Assembly (NCBI GenBank): GCA_964392985.1
Contig: CAYMSF010000043.1
Coordinates: forward strand, 1 to 35,774
Length of the DNA: 35,774 nt
Source of the DNA: CAYMSF01 sp964392985
GTDB lineage: Bacteria > Verrucomicrobiota > Lentisphaeria > Victivallales > Victivallaceae
Reading direction: 5' to 3'
Shown: positions 24,770 through 32,535 of the stretch, piece by piece
Layout of the letters: each line of letters opens with the position of its first letter
Numbering within the stretch: the first letter of the stretch is position 1
Notes under the pieces: generated by a model
The model's input: the letters and a program-made list of their open reading frames with translations, nothing else
Told to the model about the DNA's origin: nothing
Database searches by the model: none
Translations under genes and position numbers: made by a program

Positions 24770-25897
24770 TTACATCCATCCAGTTGCTTTAGCGAGCAGT
24801 CGCACATAATTGACGTAATCTTTCCAGGATACGTCGTGCGGTACGCCATGGTCGCAACCGGGAATGAAGCCGCCATCGCGGATTACCGGTTCAAGCCGTT
24901 TGATTTCATTTTCAATGGCAGTTCCGCCTTTTGCTATGGCGCGTTTGTCCACCCCGCCGCGATAAGCCATGTTTTTCCCGAAGCGCTTCCTGAATTCGAC
25001 AATATCATTGCCAGCGGCAACTTCAATCGGATCGCAGACATTGACCCCCGCCTCAATCCACAGCGGAATCAACTCTCCGATAAAACCGTCCGAATCCACC
25101 GCATAGAGCGGAATGTTGTTCTCTCTGATTACTTCCCCCCATTTCTTCCAAACCGGAAGCAGAAATTCGCGGCACATTGGCGGGGACAGCATGGAGTAAC
25201 CTTTATATGCCATATCTTCGGAAATATATACCATATCCGGCACACAGTATTTAAAAGCGTTCTGCATCAGTCTGGCGATATAATCCTCCCAGAACGCAAT
25301 CATTTCCATGACGAAATCCCGGTCGTCATAGAACAATACGCATAATTGTTCAAACCCCAGCCATTCACGCAATTGCCAGTACGGTCCTGAGAAATGAAAG
25401 ACCACCGGATAGTCACGTTGTTTCAGATTATTGCCAAGTGTTTGCGCATCCGCTGACAGTCTGTCCGGGTCATTCGGATTATAACGTTTTTTCATATCTT
25501 CCCAGTCCGCACGGTTTTCCACCGGACATTTTATCCAGCGCCGGGTAACAAAATCAATGGCATGGCGCAAATATTCGGGTGAAAACTCCAGACCGATTTC
25601 ACAGACATTGCCTTTCCAGTCTTGAACAATTTGTGAGTTTGACAGTTTTTCGAGGACTTTTTCTTCAAACATAGGTCGCATCCGCTCTTCAACCGCAAAA
25701 CCTGGACCATTTGACGGCCATTCCAACGTTCCGCCGGCTTGACGGTAGGCATATTCCGCGATATCGCCGACATTCTCCGGCAGTCCTTCGCTGAACCAGC
25801 GTTCTCTGGTTGACTTCCGTCCATTGCCTGGCGTCAACTGGATACGGTCTGGTTGTTCAAATTGCAATACCGCCAGAAATCTTTCTCTTTCATTCAT
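24770..25897 (-). CDS. Uroporphyrinogen decarboxylase-like (UroD/MtaA superfamily) protein
   Basis: About 375 residues of the UroD-fold superfamily. It begins MNERERFLAVLQFEQPDRI, a start typical of the non-haem branch related to corrinoid/CoM methyltransferases, and has VFHFSGPYWQLREWLG, PLYAVDSDGFIGELIPLWIEAGVNVCDPIE, MAYRGGVDKRAIA and FIPGCDHGVPHDVSW along its length. True UroD would lie with haem genes; here the neighbours are sugar transport and regulatory genes. Related proteins are common in Lentisphaerae glycan loci, where their substrate is unknown, so I do not assign haem synthesis. The start at 25897 has AAGGA upstream; the longer frame to 25963 would include a lysine-rich, poorly conserved tail. 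It is divergent from the AraC regulator across a 114-base gap. Confidence 0.8.
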   Translation of the reverse strand: MNERERFLAVLQFEQPDRIQLTPGNGRKSTRERWFSEGLPENVGDIAEYAYRQAGGTLEWPSNGPGFAVEERMRPMFEEKVLEKLSNSQIVQDWKGNVCEIGLEFSPEYLRHAIDFVTRRWIKCPVENRADWEDMKKRYNPNDPDRLSADAQTLGNNLKQRDYPVVFHFSGPYWQLREWLGFEQLCVLFYDDRDFVMEMIAFWEDYIARLMQNAFKYCVPDMVYISEDMAYKGYSMLSPPMCREFLLPVWKKWGEVIRENNIPLYAVDSDGFIGELIPLWIEAGVNVCDPIEVAAGNDIVEFRKRFGKNMAYRGGVDKRAIAKGGTAIENEIKRLEPVIRDGGFIPGCDHGVPHDVSWKDYVNYVRLLAKATGWM

Positions 25898-26011
25898 TTT
25901 TTTGTTCCTTATTAATAAATCAACTTTATGTTTGAATATCTCATTATTTATATTATAATACATTATTGTGCGAATATTAACGTCAACTCTATTGAATAAA
26001 CAATCATTTTT

Positions 26012-26848
26012 ATGGACTTTTCGGCTAAAACAATAAAAAACGATGTGGTGAGGTCAGAGCGTTTTAGAACGCCGCTCAACGCTGAAAAGAAGATTGGATT
26101 ATGGGTTGACCGGATTGGTCATTCAAAGGCAGTTTCAGAAATTGGGAGCAAACCGCGTTTACTTGGGCTTTACGGTGCGGTCGCTATTGAATCCGGTAAT
26201 GGTTGCTTTTACAGCCGTAGCTCCGGAGAAATGAAACTGCGCCAGAATGATGTTATAATCCTTTTTCCTGATGATCCTCATCTGTATGGACCTGATTTGG
26301 AATGGGAAACAAGATGGGTGGTCTGGCATGGGCCTGAAGCGTCGCAACTGGAGAATCTTGGTTTTATCGCGAAAGGTAACTCGCGCATAAATGGCGGCGC
26401 TGGAATTGTCATGCTGGCATACGAAAAGTTGCATGATTTAATGAACAAAGAAGATTTGGCATCTATTCTGAAACGAAAAAATATTATTCTCGAAATGATT
26501 CATGATCTTTTTATCGCTGCCAAAACCGGTTTTGCTGCTGGACAAATGGCAGACCGCATGGAGCGGATACTGGAGCAGATGCAGGATTTTGAAAACTCCA
26601 GCTTGAGCATCGTCGATCTGGCAGCATTTTGCGGTCTGAGTGAAACCCATTTCCGTCGGGTATTTAAAAGTTATACCGGTCGCAGTCCTAAAGATTTTTT
26701 GGTTTCGGTTAGAATTTCGAAAGCAAAGGAATTACTCACGCGCGGTCATTCCATAAAAGATACGGCAATGCAACTTGGCTATCGGGATATTTTTTATTTT
26801 ATGCGCCAGTTTAAAGAAGTAACAGGTCAAACTCCTGGGAATTTCTGA
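26012..26848 (+). CDS. AraC-family transcriptional regulator
   Basis: 278 residues. The N-terminal half (about 45-120) is a cupin-like sensor (IESGNGCFYSRSSGEMKLRQNDVIILFPDDPHLYGPD). The C-terminal half (about 185-278) carries two helix-turn-helix motifs (SIVDLAAFCGLSETHFRRVFKSYTGRSPKDFL and SIKDTAMQLGYRDIFYFMRQFKEVTGQTPGNF) of the AraC/XylS family. Such proteins usually activate sugar-use genes when the cupin binds the sugar. It is divergent from the UroD-like gene and its 3' end overlaps the 3' end of the FGGY kinase gene by 22 bases on the opposite strand. No good ribosome site precedes the ATG, so the start is less certain than the rest. Likely targets are the UroD-like gene or the radical-enzyme operon. 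Confidence 0.92.
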   Translation: MDFSAKTIKNDVVRSERFRTPLNAEKKIGLWVDRIGHSKAVSEIGSKPRLLGLYGAVAIESGNGCFYSRSSGEMKLRQNDVIILFPDDPHLYGPDLEWETRWVVWHGPEASQLENLGFIAKGNSRINGGAGIVMLAYEKLHDLMNKEDLASILKRKNIILEMIHDLFIAAKTGFAAGQMADRMERILEQMQDFENSSLSIVDLAAFCGLSETHFRRVFKSYTGRSPKDFLVSVRISKAKELLTRGHSIKDTAMQLGYRDIFYFMRQFKEVTGQTPGNF

Positions 26849-28173
26849 CGAAATCCCAGCATGGCGGCGCCGCATGCGGCTTCTTCGCGCGAGTCGGACA
26901 CTTTTAACGGTAAGCCGAATACTTCCGGAATTTTTGCCCTGAGAGTTGCAAGGTTACGGACTGCATTGCCGTTGGCGACCACAATTTTTTTTGCCTGAAT
27001 AATTTGTTCCGGCATCATGCCGGCAAGGTTTTCCAGCACGCCTTCAGTCAGTGAGTTAAAAATGTTGCCAAGGGTAAAGTTATCTTTAATTATCCCCTCA
27101 ATAGACCCGGTAAGATTATGGTCGTGCCGTTCACCATAAAAGTTGGGCATGAACTTCAACCCGGCAGAGGTACAGTTAATTGCCGTTTGATCCAGCCGTT
27201 TGAAAATTTCATCTTTTGAAATTTCTGGAATACCCAACTCTTTCAGCCATGCATTGACCGCATCCGGCAACCACAGCAAAGATTGACCGCCCGAGAGCGT
27301 GGCAGCCACAACCAGAACACGGTTATCAAAATAAGGGCGGACCTCAGCAGAGGAGGGGATAGAAATAGAATTAAGTTCATCGATGGAAATGACGGCGGAC
27401 AACTGCGCTCCTGTACCTATCGTCAGATATAATTCAGCTTCAGAATTTTCTGAAGTGGCCAGAATTGAAGCTTGATTATCACCGGTGGCAGCCATAACCT
27501 GAATGCCCTCCGGTAAACCCAGTTCTGTGGCGATGGCGCTAACCAATTTGCCTGCCGGTTCACCGCAATTCACCGGAACCGGAAAGAAACGTTCAGGAAT
27601 GCGCAACTGTTTTATCGCATTCCGGTCCCATTGCTTTGAATATATGTCAAAAAGACCCCAACTGGCGGCATCTGAAGCATCTGTAACCGGGTGTTCCAAA
27701 CCGCAAAATCTCGCCACCACATAGTCATGGATAGTCGCGGCGTGACGCCATTCTTCCAGCAGATTTTTTTCTGCCATCCATGCCAGAGTGACCGCTCCGT
27801 AGCCATCCTGCAGGTCATCATGACCGGAGAGATTTATAAAATCCTCCAGGTTGCCGGTTTTTGACGCTCTTTTGTCCTGCCATGTATAAAGCGGAGAAGT
27901 TGTATTGTCATTCCATAGCATCACGCCATGCATCTGCCCGGTTACGCCTACGGCAGTTACTTTCCGGCGTAAATCAGCGGAAAGAGCATTAACCGCCTTG
28001 TCCAGTGTACGCATAATTTTTTCAACGTCTTGTTCCGCAAAACCGGCCGGAGCGGTGATAATCTCAGCTTCAGTCTTGACCGCCGAGCAGTCGAGCACTT
28101 GACGCGTTACCGGGTCCATGATTACTGCGGCAATTTTACTGGTGCCAAGATCAATTCCCAGGCAATAACTCAT
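26827..28173 (-). CDS. FGGY-family carbohydrate kinase, sedoheptulokinase-like
   Basis: A 448-residue ATP-dependent sugar kinase. The N-terminal actin-like fold starts with the phosphate loop LGIDLGTSKIAAVI and has GVTGQMHGVMLW. The second domain begins around GDNQASILATSE and LTIGTGAQLSAV and ends with the adenosine-site segment EEAACGAAMLG. The pattern GDNQAS/FYGERHD is nearest to sedoheptulokinase-type members, suggesting a ketose substrate, but substrate prediction in this family is unreliable. It is the last gene of the operon glycyl radical enzyme, GntR/LacI regulator, activase, kinase, 23 bases behind the activase with AAGGA upstream. The context suggests that it phosphorylates either the precursor or the product of the radical enzyme. 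Confidence 0.88.
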   Translation of the reverse strand: MSYCLGIDLGTSKIAAVIMDPVTRQVLDCSAVKTEAEIITAPAGFAEQDVEKIMRTLDKAVNALSADLRRKVTAVGVTGQMHGVMLWNDNTTSPLYTWQDKRASKTGNLEDFINLSGHDDLQDGYGAVTLAWMAEKNLLEEWRHAATIHDYVVARFCGLEHPVTDASDAASWGLFDIYSKQWDRNAIKQLRIPERFFPVPVNCGEPAGKLVSAIATELGLPEGIQVMAATGDNQASILATSENSEAELYLTIGTGAQLSAVISIDELNSISIPSSAEVRPYFDNRVLVVAATLSGGQSLLWLPDAVNAWLKELGIPEISKDEIFKRLDQTAINCTSAGLKFMPNFYGERHDHNLTGSIEGIIKDNFTLGNIFNSLTEGVLENLAGMMPEQIIQAKKIVVANGNAVRNLATLRAKIPEVFGLPLKVSDSREEAACGAAMLGFRQKFPGV

Positions 28174-28196
28174 TTCTATATTTTCCTTTTTAATCG

Positions 28197-29093
28197 TTAT
28201 GATGTAACAATTTCAATGCCGGAATCTGATAATTGCCGAGAATATTCGGTGACTATGGCTTTATCCGGCAGTTTTGTCTTACTCATTGGATACGGTATTC
28301 CCAGCCCCTCATACTTGGTTTTGCCGAGATGGTGCATTCGTAACAACTCAACTTGTAACGGCAGTTTCAATGCCGCGCCTCTGCGCCGGTGCAAATCTGC
28401 CAGAAAATTGACTGTTTCACCCATTTCCGTGCTGCCATCGTTAAGTCCGGAAATTATCGGTATTCTTATCAGCAAAGCTTTCTTTGTTAAAGCGATTTTG
28501 TTCAAATTATCCAGTATCAACCGGTTGGAGATGCCCGTCATTTTGATGTGGATTTTATCTGACACAGCCTTCAAGTCACAAATAAGATAATCAACAATCT
28601 GTGCTACTTTTGCAAATGTTTCAGTTGAAGCATTGCTCTCAACTGCGGTATTGATTTTACCGGCGTGCAACAAACGCAAGGTTTTAAGTAAATCATCCGC
28701 CTGGAGTGTAGCTTCGCCGCCGCCGAAAGTTACCCCGCCACGGTCGCCGAACATATCCCTTGAAGTTATCGCCATTTTCAATATCGTTTCAGGCGAAATA
28801 TCTGTTCCTGCAATTTCAAAACTCTTATGATGCCAGACATTCACGCATCCGCGTTCCTGGCAATCCCGGCAAATTCTCCGTTCCAGACTGCCGTCGTGAA
28901 CCGCTCCTTTATCGCAGACATAATCAAAATTATCGGAACTGCGTTTGGGATAGAACAACAACTCTTGTTCCGCTGCCAGCCCTTCAGGATTGGCGCACCA
29001 GCAACAGCGCATATTGCATCCTTTTAAATAAAACATCAGGCGCTGACCGGGACCGTCTTTGTCAAAGCTCCATCCTGAGGCGAATATTCTCAT
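28197..29093 (-). CDS. Glycyl radical enzyme activase (radical SAM)
   Basis: 298 residues. C26-x3-C30-x2-C33 in KGCNMRCCWCANPE binds the radical SAM 4Fe-4S cluster, and VTFGGGEATLQ is the SAM-binding GGE-type motif. Between them, a short insert carries only four further cysteines (C60, C75, C78, C83), enough for one auxiliary cluster rather than the eight-cysteine, two-cluster ferredoxin insert of many activases. Its role is to abstract hydrogen from the glycine of the partner enzyme encoded two genes upstream and so install the glycyl radical. The ATG overlaps the TGA of the regulator gene by one base (TGATG), so the two genes are translationally coupled. Confidence 0.93.
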   Translation of the reverse strand: MRIFASGWSFDKDGPGQRLMFYLKGCNMRCCWCANPEGLAAEQELLFYPKRSSDNFDYVCDKGAVHDGSLERRICRDCQERGCVNVWHHKSFEIAGTDISPETILKMAITSRDMFGDRGGVTFGGGEATLQADDLLKTLRLLHAGKINTAVESNASTETFAKVAQIVDYLICDLKAVSDKIHIKMTGISNRLILDNLNKIALTKKALLIRIPIISGLNDGSTEMGETVNFLADLHRRRGAALKLPLQVELLRMHHLGKTKYEGLGIPYPMSKTKLPDKAIVTEYSRQLSDSGIEIVTS

Positions 29094-30106
29094 CACTCAG
29101 AAACTTCCCCTTTAAAATAATATTTCTTTGCGCGCCAACCCGCCCCCAGACGCTGCTGGTTTTTCAATGCGGTAATAGTTGCGGCGGCCATTTTTCTTAT
29201 TGGCTGACTGTAGGACACGATACCCATTTCAAGTGCGGTTTCGGTGCCGTCAATACTGTATATTTTCAAGTTGGGCGGAAGATGACTGAACAGCGAAGTG
29301 GCAACGGTATCGTTGACGCAGAACACTGCAGTACGGACATTGCAGACGGTGCTCATGAAACTTTTGGCGGCAGACTCAAAATCGTGATATTTGGCATGCA
29401 GGGGAACAGAGTAAAGTTCATACGGCAGACGTTTTTTACGGCAAAGTTCAATGAAAGTCTTTTTTCGCTCATCATTGGTATCAATAAACAACCCGGAGAT
29501 ATCGAAGAAAATGCATTTATCGGGTTTATCCCGAAGTGCTTTATTGAACAGCACATTAATCGCATCATGGTTGTCAACCCCGACATAATCGGCAAAGGCC
29601 CCGGGAATAATCCGGTCGAAAAAGACCATATTGATGCCTAATATCCGCATCCGCTCAAATATTCTGAAGTCAAATCGTTTATCAAAACCCCAGACAATCA
29701 TATTTTTGATGCCTTTGGCGGCAAAACGAATTGCTGTTTTTGACTGTTCCTCCGGTTTTTCATCGGCGATTCCGAGCACATTCAGAATATCGTCTTCAGA
29801 ACATATTCTGTTGACTGCGTCAATAAACTCTACAGAGAATGGGTCATTCAAAGTTGCAATAATGGCAATGCTGTCAATGGTGTTGGTGTTACCGGTGAAT
29901 GTTTCTGAAACACAAGTGCCGGCGGAAGGACGACGGGTGATGATTCCTGACTTTTCCAGTTGTTCATAAGCACGACGTACGGTAACCCGGCTGGTGCCGG
30001 TAATTTCCGCCATATCGCGTTCGGTCGGCAACTTGTCGCCTGGCGAGTATTTCCCGTCAAGAATTTCAGTGACTGCTTTCTGCCGGACCTTTTCTGTCAA
30101 ATCCAT
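29093..30106 (-). CDS. GntR/LacI-type transcriptional regulator (AraR-like architecture)
   Basis: 337 residues. An N-terminal winged helix-turn-helix of GntR type (PTERDMAEITGTSRVTVRRAYEQLEKSGIITRRPSAGTCVS, about 25-68) is followed by a periplasmic-binding-protein-like sensor of LacI type (about 78-320; IIATLNDPFSVEFIDAVN at its start, TAVFCVNDTVATSLFSHLP and YSIDGTETALEMGIVSYSQP near the end). This two-part design is that of AraR, a sugar-responsive repressor. The start at 30106 is set by GAGG and AGG purine runs; a TTG 12 bases earlier is less likely. It lies inside the operon, 14 bases behind the radical enzyme. It is a good candidate to bind the 23-bp operator in front of that gene, though this is inference. 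Confidence 0.9.
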   Translation of the reverse strand: MDLTEKVRQKAVTEILDGKYSPGDKLPTERDMAEITGTSRVTVRRAYEQLEKSGIITRRPSAGTCVSETFTGNTNTIDSIAIIATLNDPFSVEFIDAVNRICSEDDILNVLGIADEKPEEQSKTAIRFAAKGIKNMIVWGFDKRFDFRIFERMRILGINMVFFDRIIPGAFADYVGVDNHDAINVLFNKALRDKPDKCIFFDISGLFIDTNDERKKTFIELCRKKRLPYELYSVPLHAKYHDFESAAKSFMSTVCNVRTAVFCVNDTVATSLFSHLPPNLKIYSIDGTETALEMGIVSYSQPIRKMAAATITALKNQQRLGAGWRAKKYYFKGEVSE

Positions 30107-30120
30107 ACCTATCCTCAAGG

Positions 30121-32469
30121 TTAAAAGTCACAGGCCTCATCCAGGCGTTCAATGATGTCCTGTTGAATTGCCGGCGACAAGTCCAGAAAATTAACGAATG
30201 TTCCGTGAATTCTCATAATATATATGCCGTCCGGCGCATATTCCTGCGGATTTGCCAGAACTTTTCGTAAATGTAAAGCTTTGTCGATGTTAAAATAGAC
30301 ATAGAAAGGCGCATTGACTGCACCATGCTTCATATTGAACAGCGGGTCAATAATTTTTTCCCGCAATATTGCCGTCTTGCCGTTCATGGTTCCCGCCGAT
30401 GAAAAATGGTCGGGTGACATGCCGATATGTGAAGCATATCCGCCTGAAAAACTTAAATACGGCAGTTGTTTATTCGAGAGCATTCTATCCGGAATGCTGC
30501 GTGCGATGCCGGGTCTGGGGTCAATGCCATAACCCAGCATGGTCCTGGCCTTGCGTCCATCTGGAGTTGCCCCGACCCAGTAGCCGTAGAGCAGGTGAGT
30601 GCTTGGCGTTGAATAGTCCGGCAGGAACGGCTTACCGGCAGGGTTTTTCAATGCGTTAACTTTTCCCGATATCACTTCTGCGAGTTTTTGCGTAACGGCA
30701 TCGGCGGTTTCATGATTATTGCCATATTTCGGCTGGGCAGTCAGAAAATCATGGATTTTTTTATGTCCTTTAAAATCCCGCTGTAAGGCCTCCAGCAGCT
30801 TATCCGGATGATCTATCCGGTGTTTAAGATATAACTTTACTGCAAGCAACGAATCGGCCAGCACGCTCAAACCGTGAATCAGGCAGCCGCTGCCGGAGTA
30901 TTTTGTTCCGGGTGTGACAACATCACGCATATCATGCCCGCTTTCGAGACAACCCAGCAATACTGAACCGAATGGAACTGCAACTTTGCCTAAATTAACG
31001 GTACATTTATTGGCGGCTTTTTCCATTTTGTTCAACATATCGCTTAGTTGGCGCATGAAAGCATTTTCCAGATCAAGCACAACTTCCGCGAAGTTCTTAT
31101 AGCCGAGTTGCTTCCAGGAAAGACCGATGCGTTCATTGCTGATCAAAGATTTGCCGTCGTTAAGTGTTAACTCCAGAATTTTTGCCAGATTGAGCCAGCT
31201 GTTAGTGGTGTTGCCGTTCTCTTTTCCCATGATCAACGGTTCTTGACAACCGGCAATTGCGTAATCTTTCATGTCCGCCGGTTCGATTCCCTTTCCTGCC
31301 AGAACTTTAAAAATAGCCTCATCATTAAATAATGACGGCGTGGAATGTCCGGGTGTGAAGAAGAACCGACCCATTGAATTATAAAACCTGGCAGTGGTGC
31401 GGGAATGCAGTTTGACCGATAACGCCGGCTGCGGCGAGTTGGATTGATAGAATGCTTCCAATATTATATATGACATCTCATTGGTCATATCTTTGCCCGC
31501 ATAATCCTTGCCGCCGACAAGCACATTCTGCGAAATTGCCCAGCAGCGCGCGCCCACCATAAAAAACGCCAGCAAATGTCTGATCAGCAATACCGCCTCT
31601 TCTTTGGCGGTGACTTTTAAGTAAGGTTGGAATACCCGGTCAAGATTTCCGGCGGAAAAAGCGTATGGGTTCGGGCTTTGTTCCAGACACATAACCTGCC
31701 ACAGCAGCACATAGCACTGAACCGCTTCATGCAAATTGGTCGCGCCTGAAGCCGGAACCGTCCGGCAATTTTTTGCAATTATTTTCAACCGGGCAACTTC
31801 GTCCGGATCATTTTTCCGTTCTATGCAAAGTTTTTCTGCCAGGTCCGCGTAGCGATTGGCCAGCGTTACGGCGGCTTTCAGGGAATCTCTCATTACCCGT
31901 GAATAACCGCAACTTTGTTCCGTTTGCTTGATTATACCATTAATTCCGTGCTCTAGAATCGGGCGGCAATCTGGAATCACATGACCTGTAACCGGTTCCA
32001 CAAAAAATGCCACCTCTTGCGTGATAACTCCTGTTCCAGCGTAAATCTTCTTCAATGCTTTGGTATAGGCGGTAGAGGCATAATATTCCCGGACTTTAGC
32101 GATTCGCTTTTGACTAATCTCTTTATCCTGTACGATATCATTGTAAACGGCTACTGGGTCGCAAAAACCGGCAAAGGTTTCCACTTTAAAGCTGGGATTA
32201 ATCAATGCATAACTCGGCGAGAATGCGTCATCCTGAGTTCCGGCAATGAAACTCCCTGCCGGAATTGACAGCGGCATACGTTCAATGCACCGGTTTAATA
32301 TTTCCGCCTGATTATTTGCCGCGTCAGGGTTAAGTCCCCGCTGAACCAATTCCTGCCGCACCGACATCTTTATTTCCTGATATAAAAACCACCCCTTGAA
32401 AACATGCTGTGAATATTTATATTCCAGTACTTTTTTCAAGCCTTCATCAAAATTTTTAATTTTATTCAT
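30121..32469 (-). CDS. Divergent glycyl radical enzyme (pyruvate formate-lyase superfamily, dehydratase/lyase type)
   Basis: 782 residues of the glycyl radical superfamily, oxygen sensitive and needing the activase encoded downstream. Landmarks: TGHVIPDC (161-168), VPASGATNLHEAVQCYVLLW, the thiyl-radical cysteine C408 in AGCQEPLI, NLAKILELTLNDG (427-439), WVGATPDGRKA (631-641) and the C-terminal glycyl loop around G756 (RIHGTF) followed by DLSPAIQQDII. The Cys-x-Glu pattern (C408, E410) is that of glycerol/propanediol dehydratases and C-N or C-S lyases, not the Cys-Cys pair of true PFL. The GKTEGWHD stretch of those enzymes is replaced by GKENGNTTNSW, and the usual RVAGY/RVSGY loop is RIHGTF. 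The substrate is unknown. GAGG precedes the ATG. Confidence 0.92.
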   Translation of the reverse strand: MNKIKNFDEGLKKVLEYKYSQHVFKGWFLYQEIKMSVRQELVQRGLNPDAANNQAEILNRCIERMPLSIPAGSFIAGTQDDAFSPSYALINPSFKVETFAGFCDPVAVYNDIVQDKEISQKRIAKVREYYASTAYTKALKKIYAGTGVITQEVAFFVEPVTGHVIPDCRPILEHGINGIIKQTEQSCGYSRVMRDSLKAAVTLANRYADLAEKLCIERKNDPDEVARLKIIAKNCRTVPASGATNLHEAVQCYVLLWQVMCLEQSPNPYAFSAGNLDRVFQPYLKVTAKEEAVLLIRHLLAFFMVGARCWAISQNVLVGGKDYAGKDMTNEMSYIILEAFYQSNSPQPALSVKLHSRTTARFYNSMGRFFFTPGHSTPSLFNDEAIFKVLAGKGIEPADMKDYAIAGCQEPLIMGKENGNTTNSWLNLAKILELTLNDGKSLISNERIGLSWKQLGYKNFAEVVLDLENAFMRQLSDMLNKMEKAANKCTVNLGKVAVPFGSVLLGCLESGHDMRDVVTPGTKYSGSGCLIHGLSVLADSLLAVKLYLKHRIDHPDKLLEALQRDFKGHKKIHDFLTAQPKYGNNHETADAVTQKLAEVISGKVNALKNPAGKPFLPDYSTPSTHLLYGYWVGATPDGRKARTMLGYGIDPRPGIARSIPDRMLSNKQLPYLSFSGGYASHIGMSPDHFSSAGTMNGKTAILREKIIDPLFNMKHGAVNAPFYVYFNIDKALHLRKVLANPQEYAPDGIYIMRIHGTFVNFLDLSPAIQQDIIERLDEACDF

Positions 32470-32496
32470 GTTTGCCTCTTGAATTTTTAATTATAC

Positions 32497-32530
32497 TTGG
32501 TAATATAATATAAAACCAAAATAAAGTCAA
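32497..32530. promoter_or_regulatory. Promoter with embedded operator, copy F, shared by radical-enzyme operon and manA
   Basis: On the minus strand TTGACT (32525-32530), 17 bases, TATATT (32502-32507), driving the radical-enzyme operon. The 23-bp operator at 32497-32519 has arms TTGGTAATAT and ATAAAACCAA around AAT. Its A/T-rich core also supplies a TATAAT (32504-32509) in the plus direction, so the single site could control both divergent genes. The whole gap to manA is only 66 bases. Confidence 0.65.
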
Positions 32531-32535
32531 TAGAT

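Noticed and set aside
24625..24876. Minus-strand frame of 83 codons spanning the inverted repeat
   Set aside because: It overlaps the end of the UroD-like gene in another frame and has no ribosome site; the part over the repeat codes nothing recognisable.
24770..25897. Calling the UroD-like gene hemE
   Set aside because: Context and N-terminal style fit the methyltransferase-related branch; haem synthesis is not supported by any neighbour.
28760..29641. Plus-strand open frame of 293 codons
   Set aside because: It lies antisense to the activase and GntR/LacI genes, both of which have strong motifs and coupled starts; its own translation has no recognisable domain.
30121..32469. Calling the glycyl radical enzyme pyruvate formate-lyase (pflB)
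   Set aside because: The active site has GCQE with a single Cys instead of the Cys-Cys pair, and the glycyl loop is divergent; only superfamily membership is supported.
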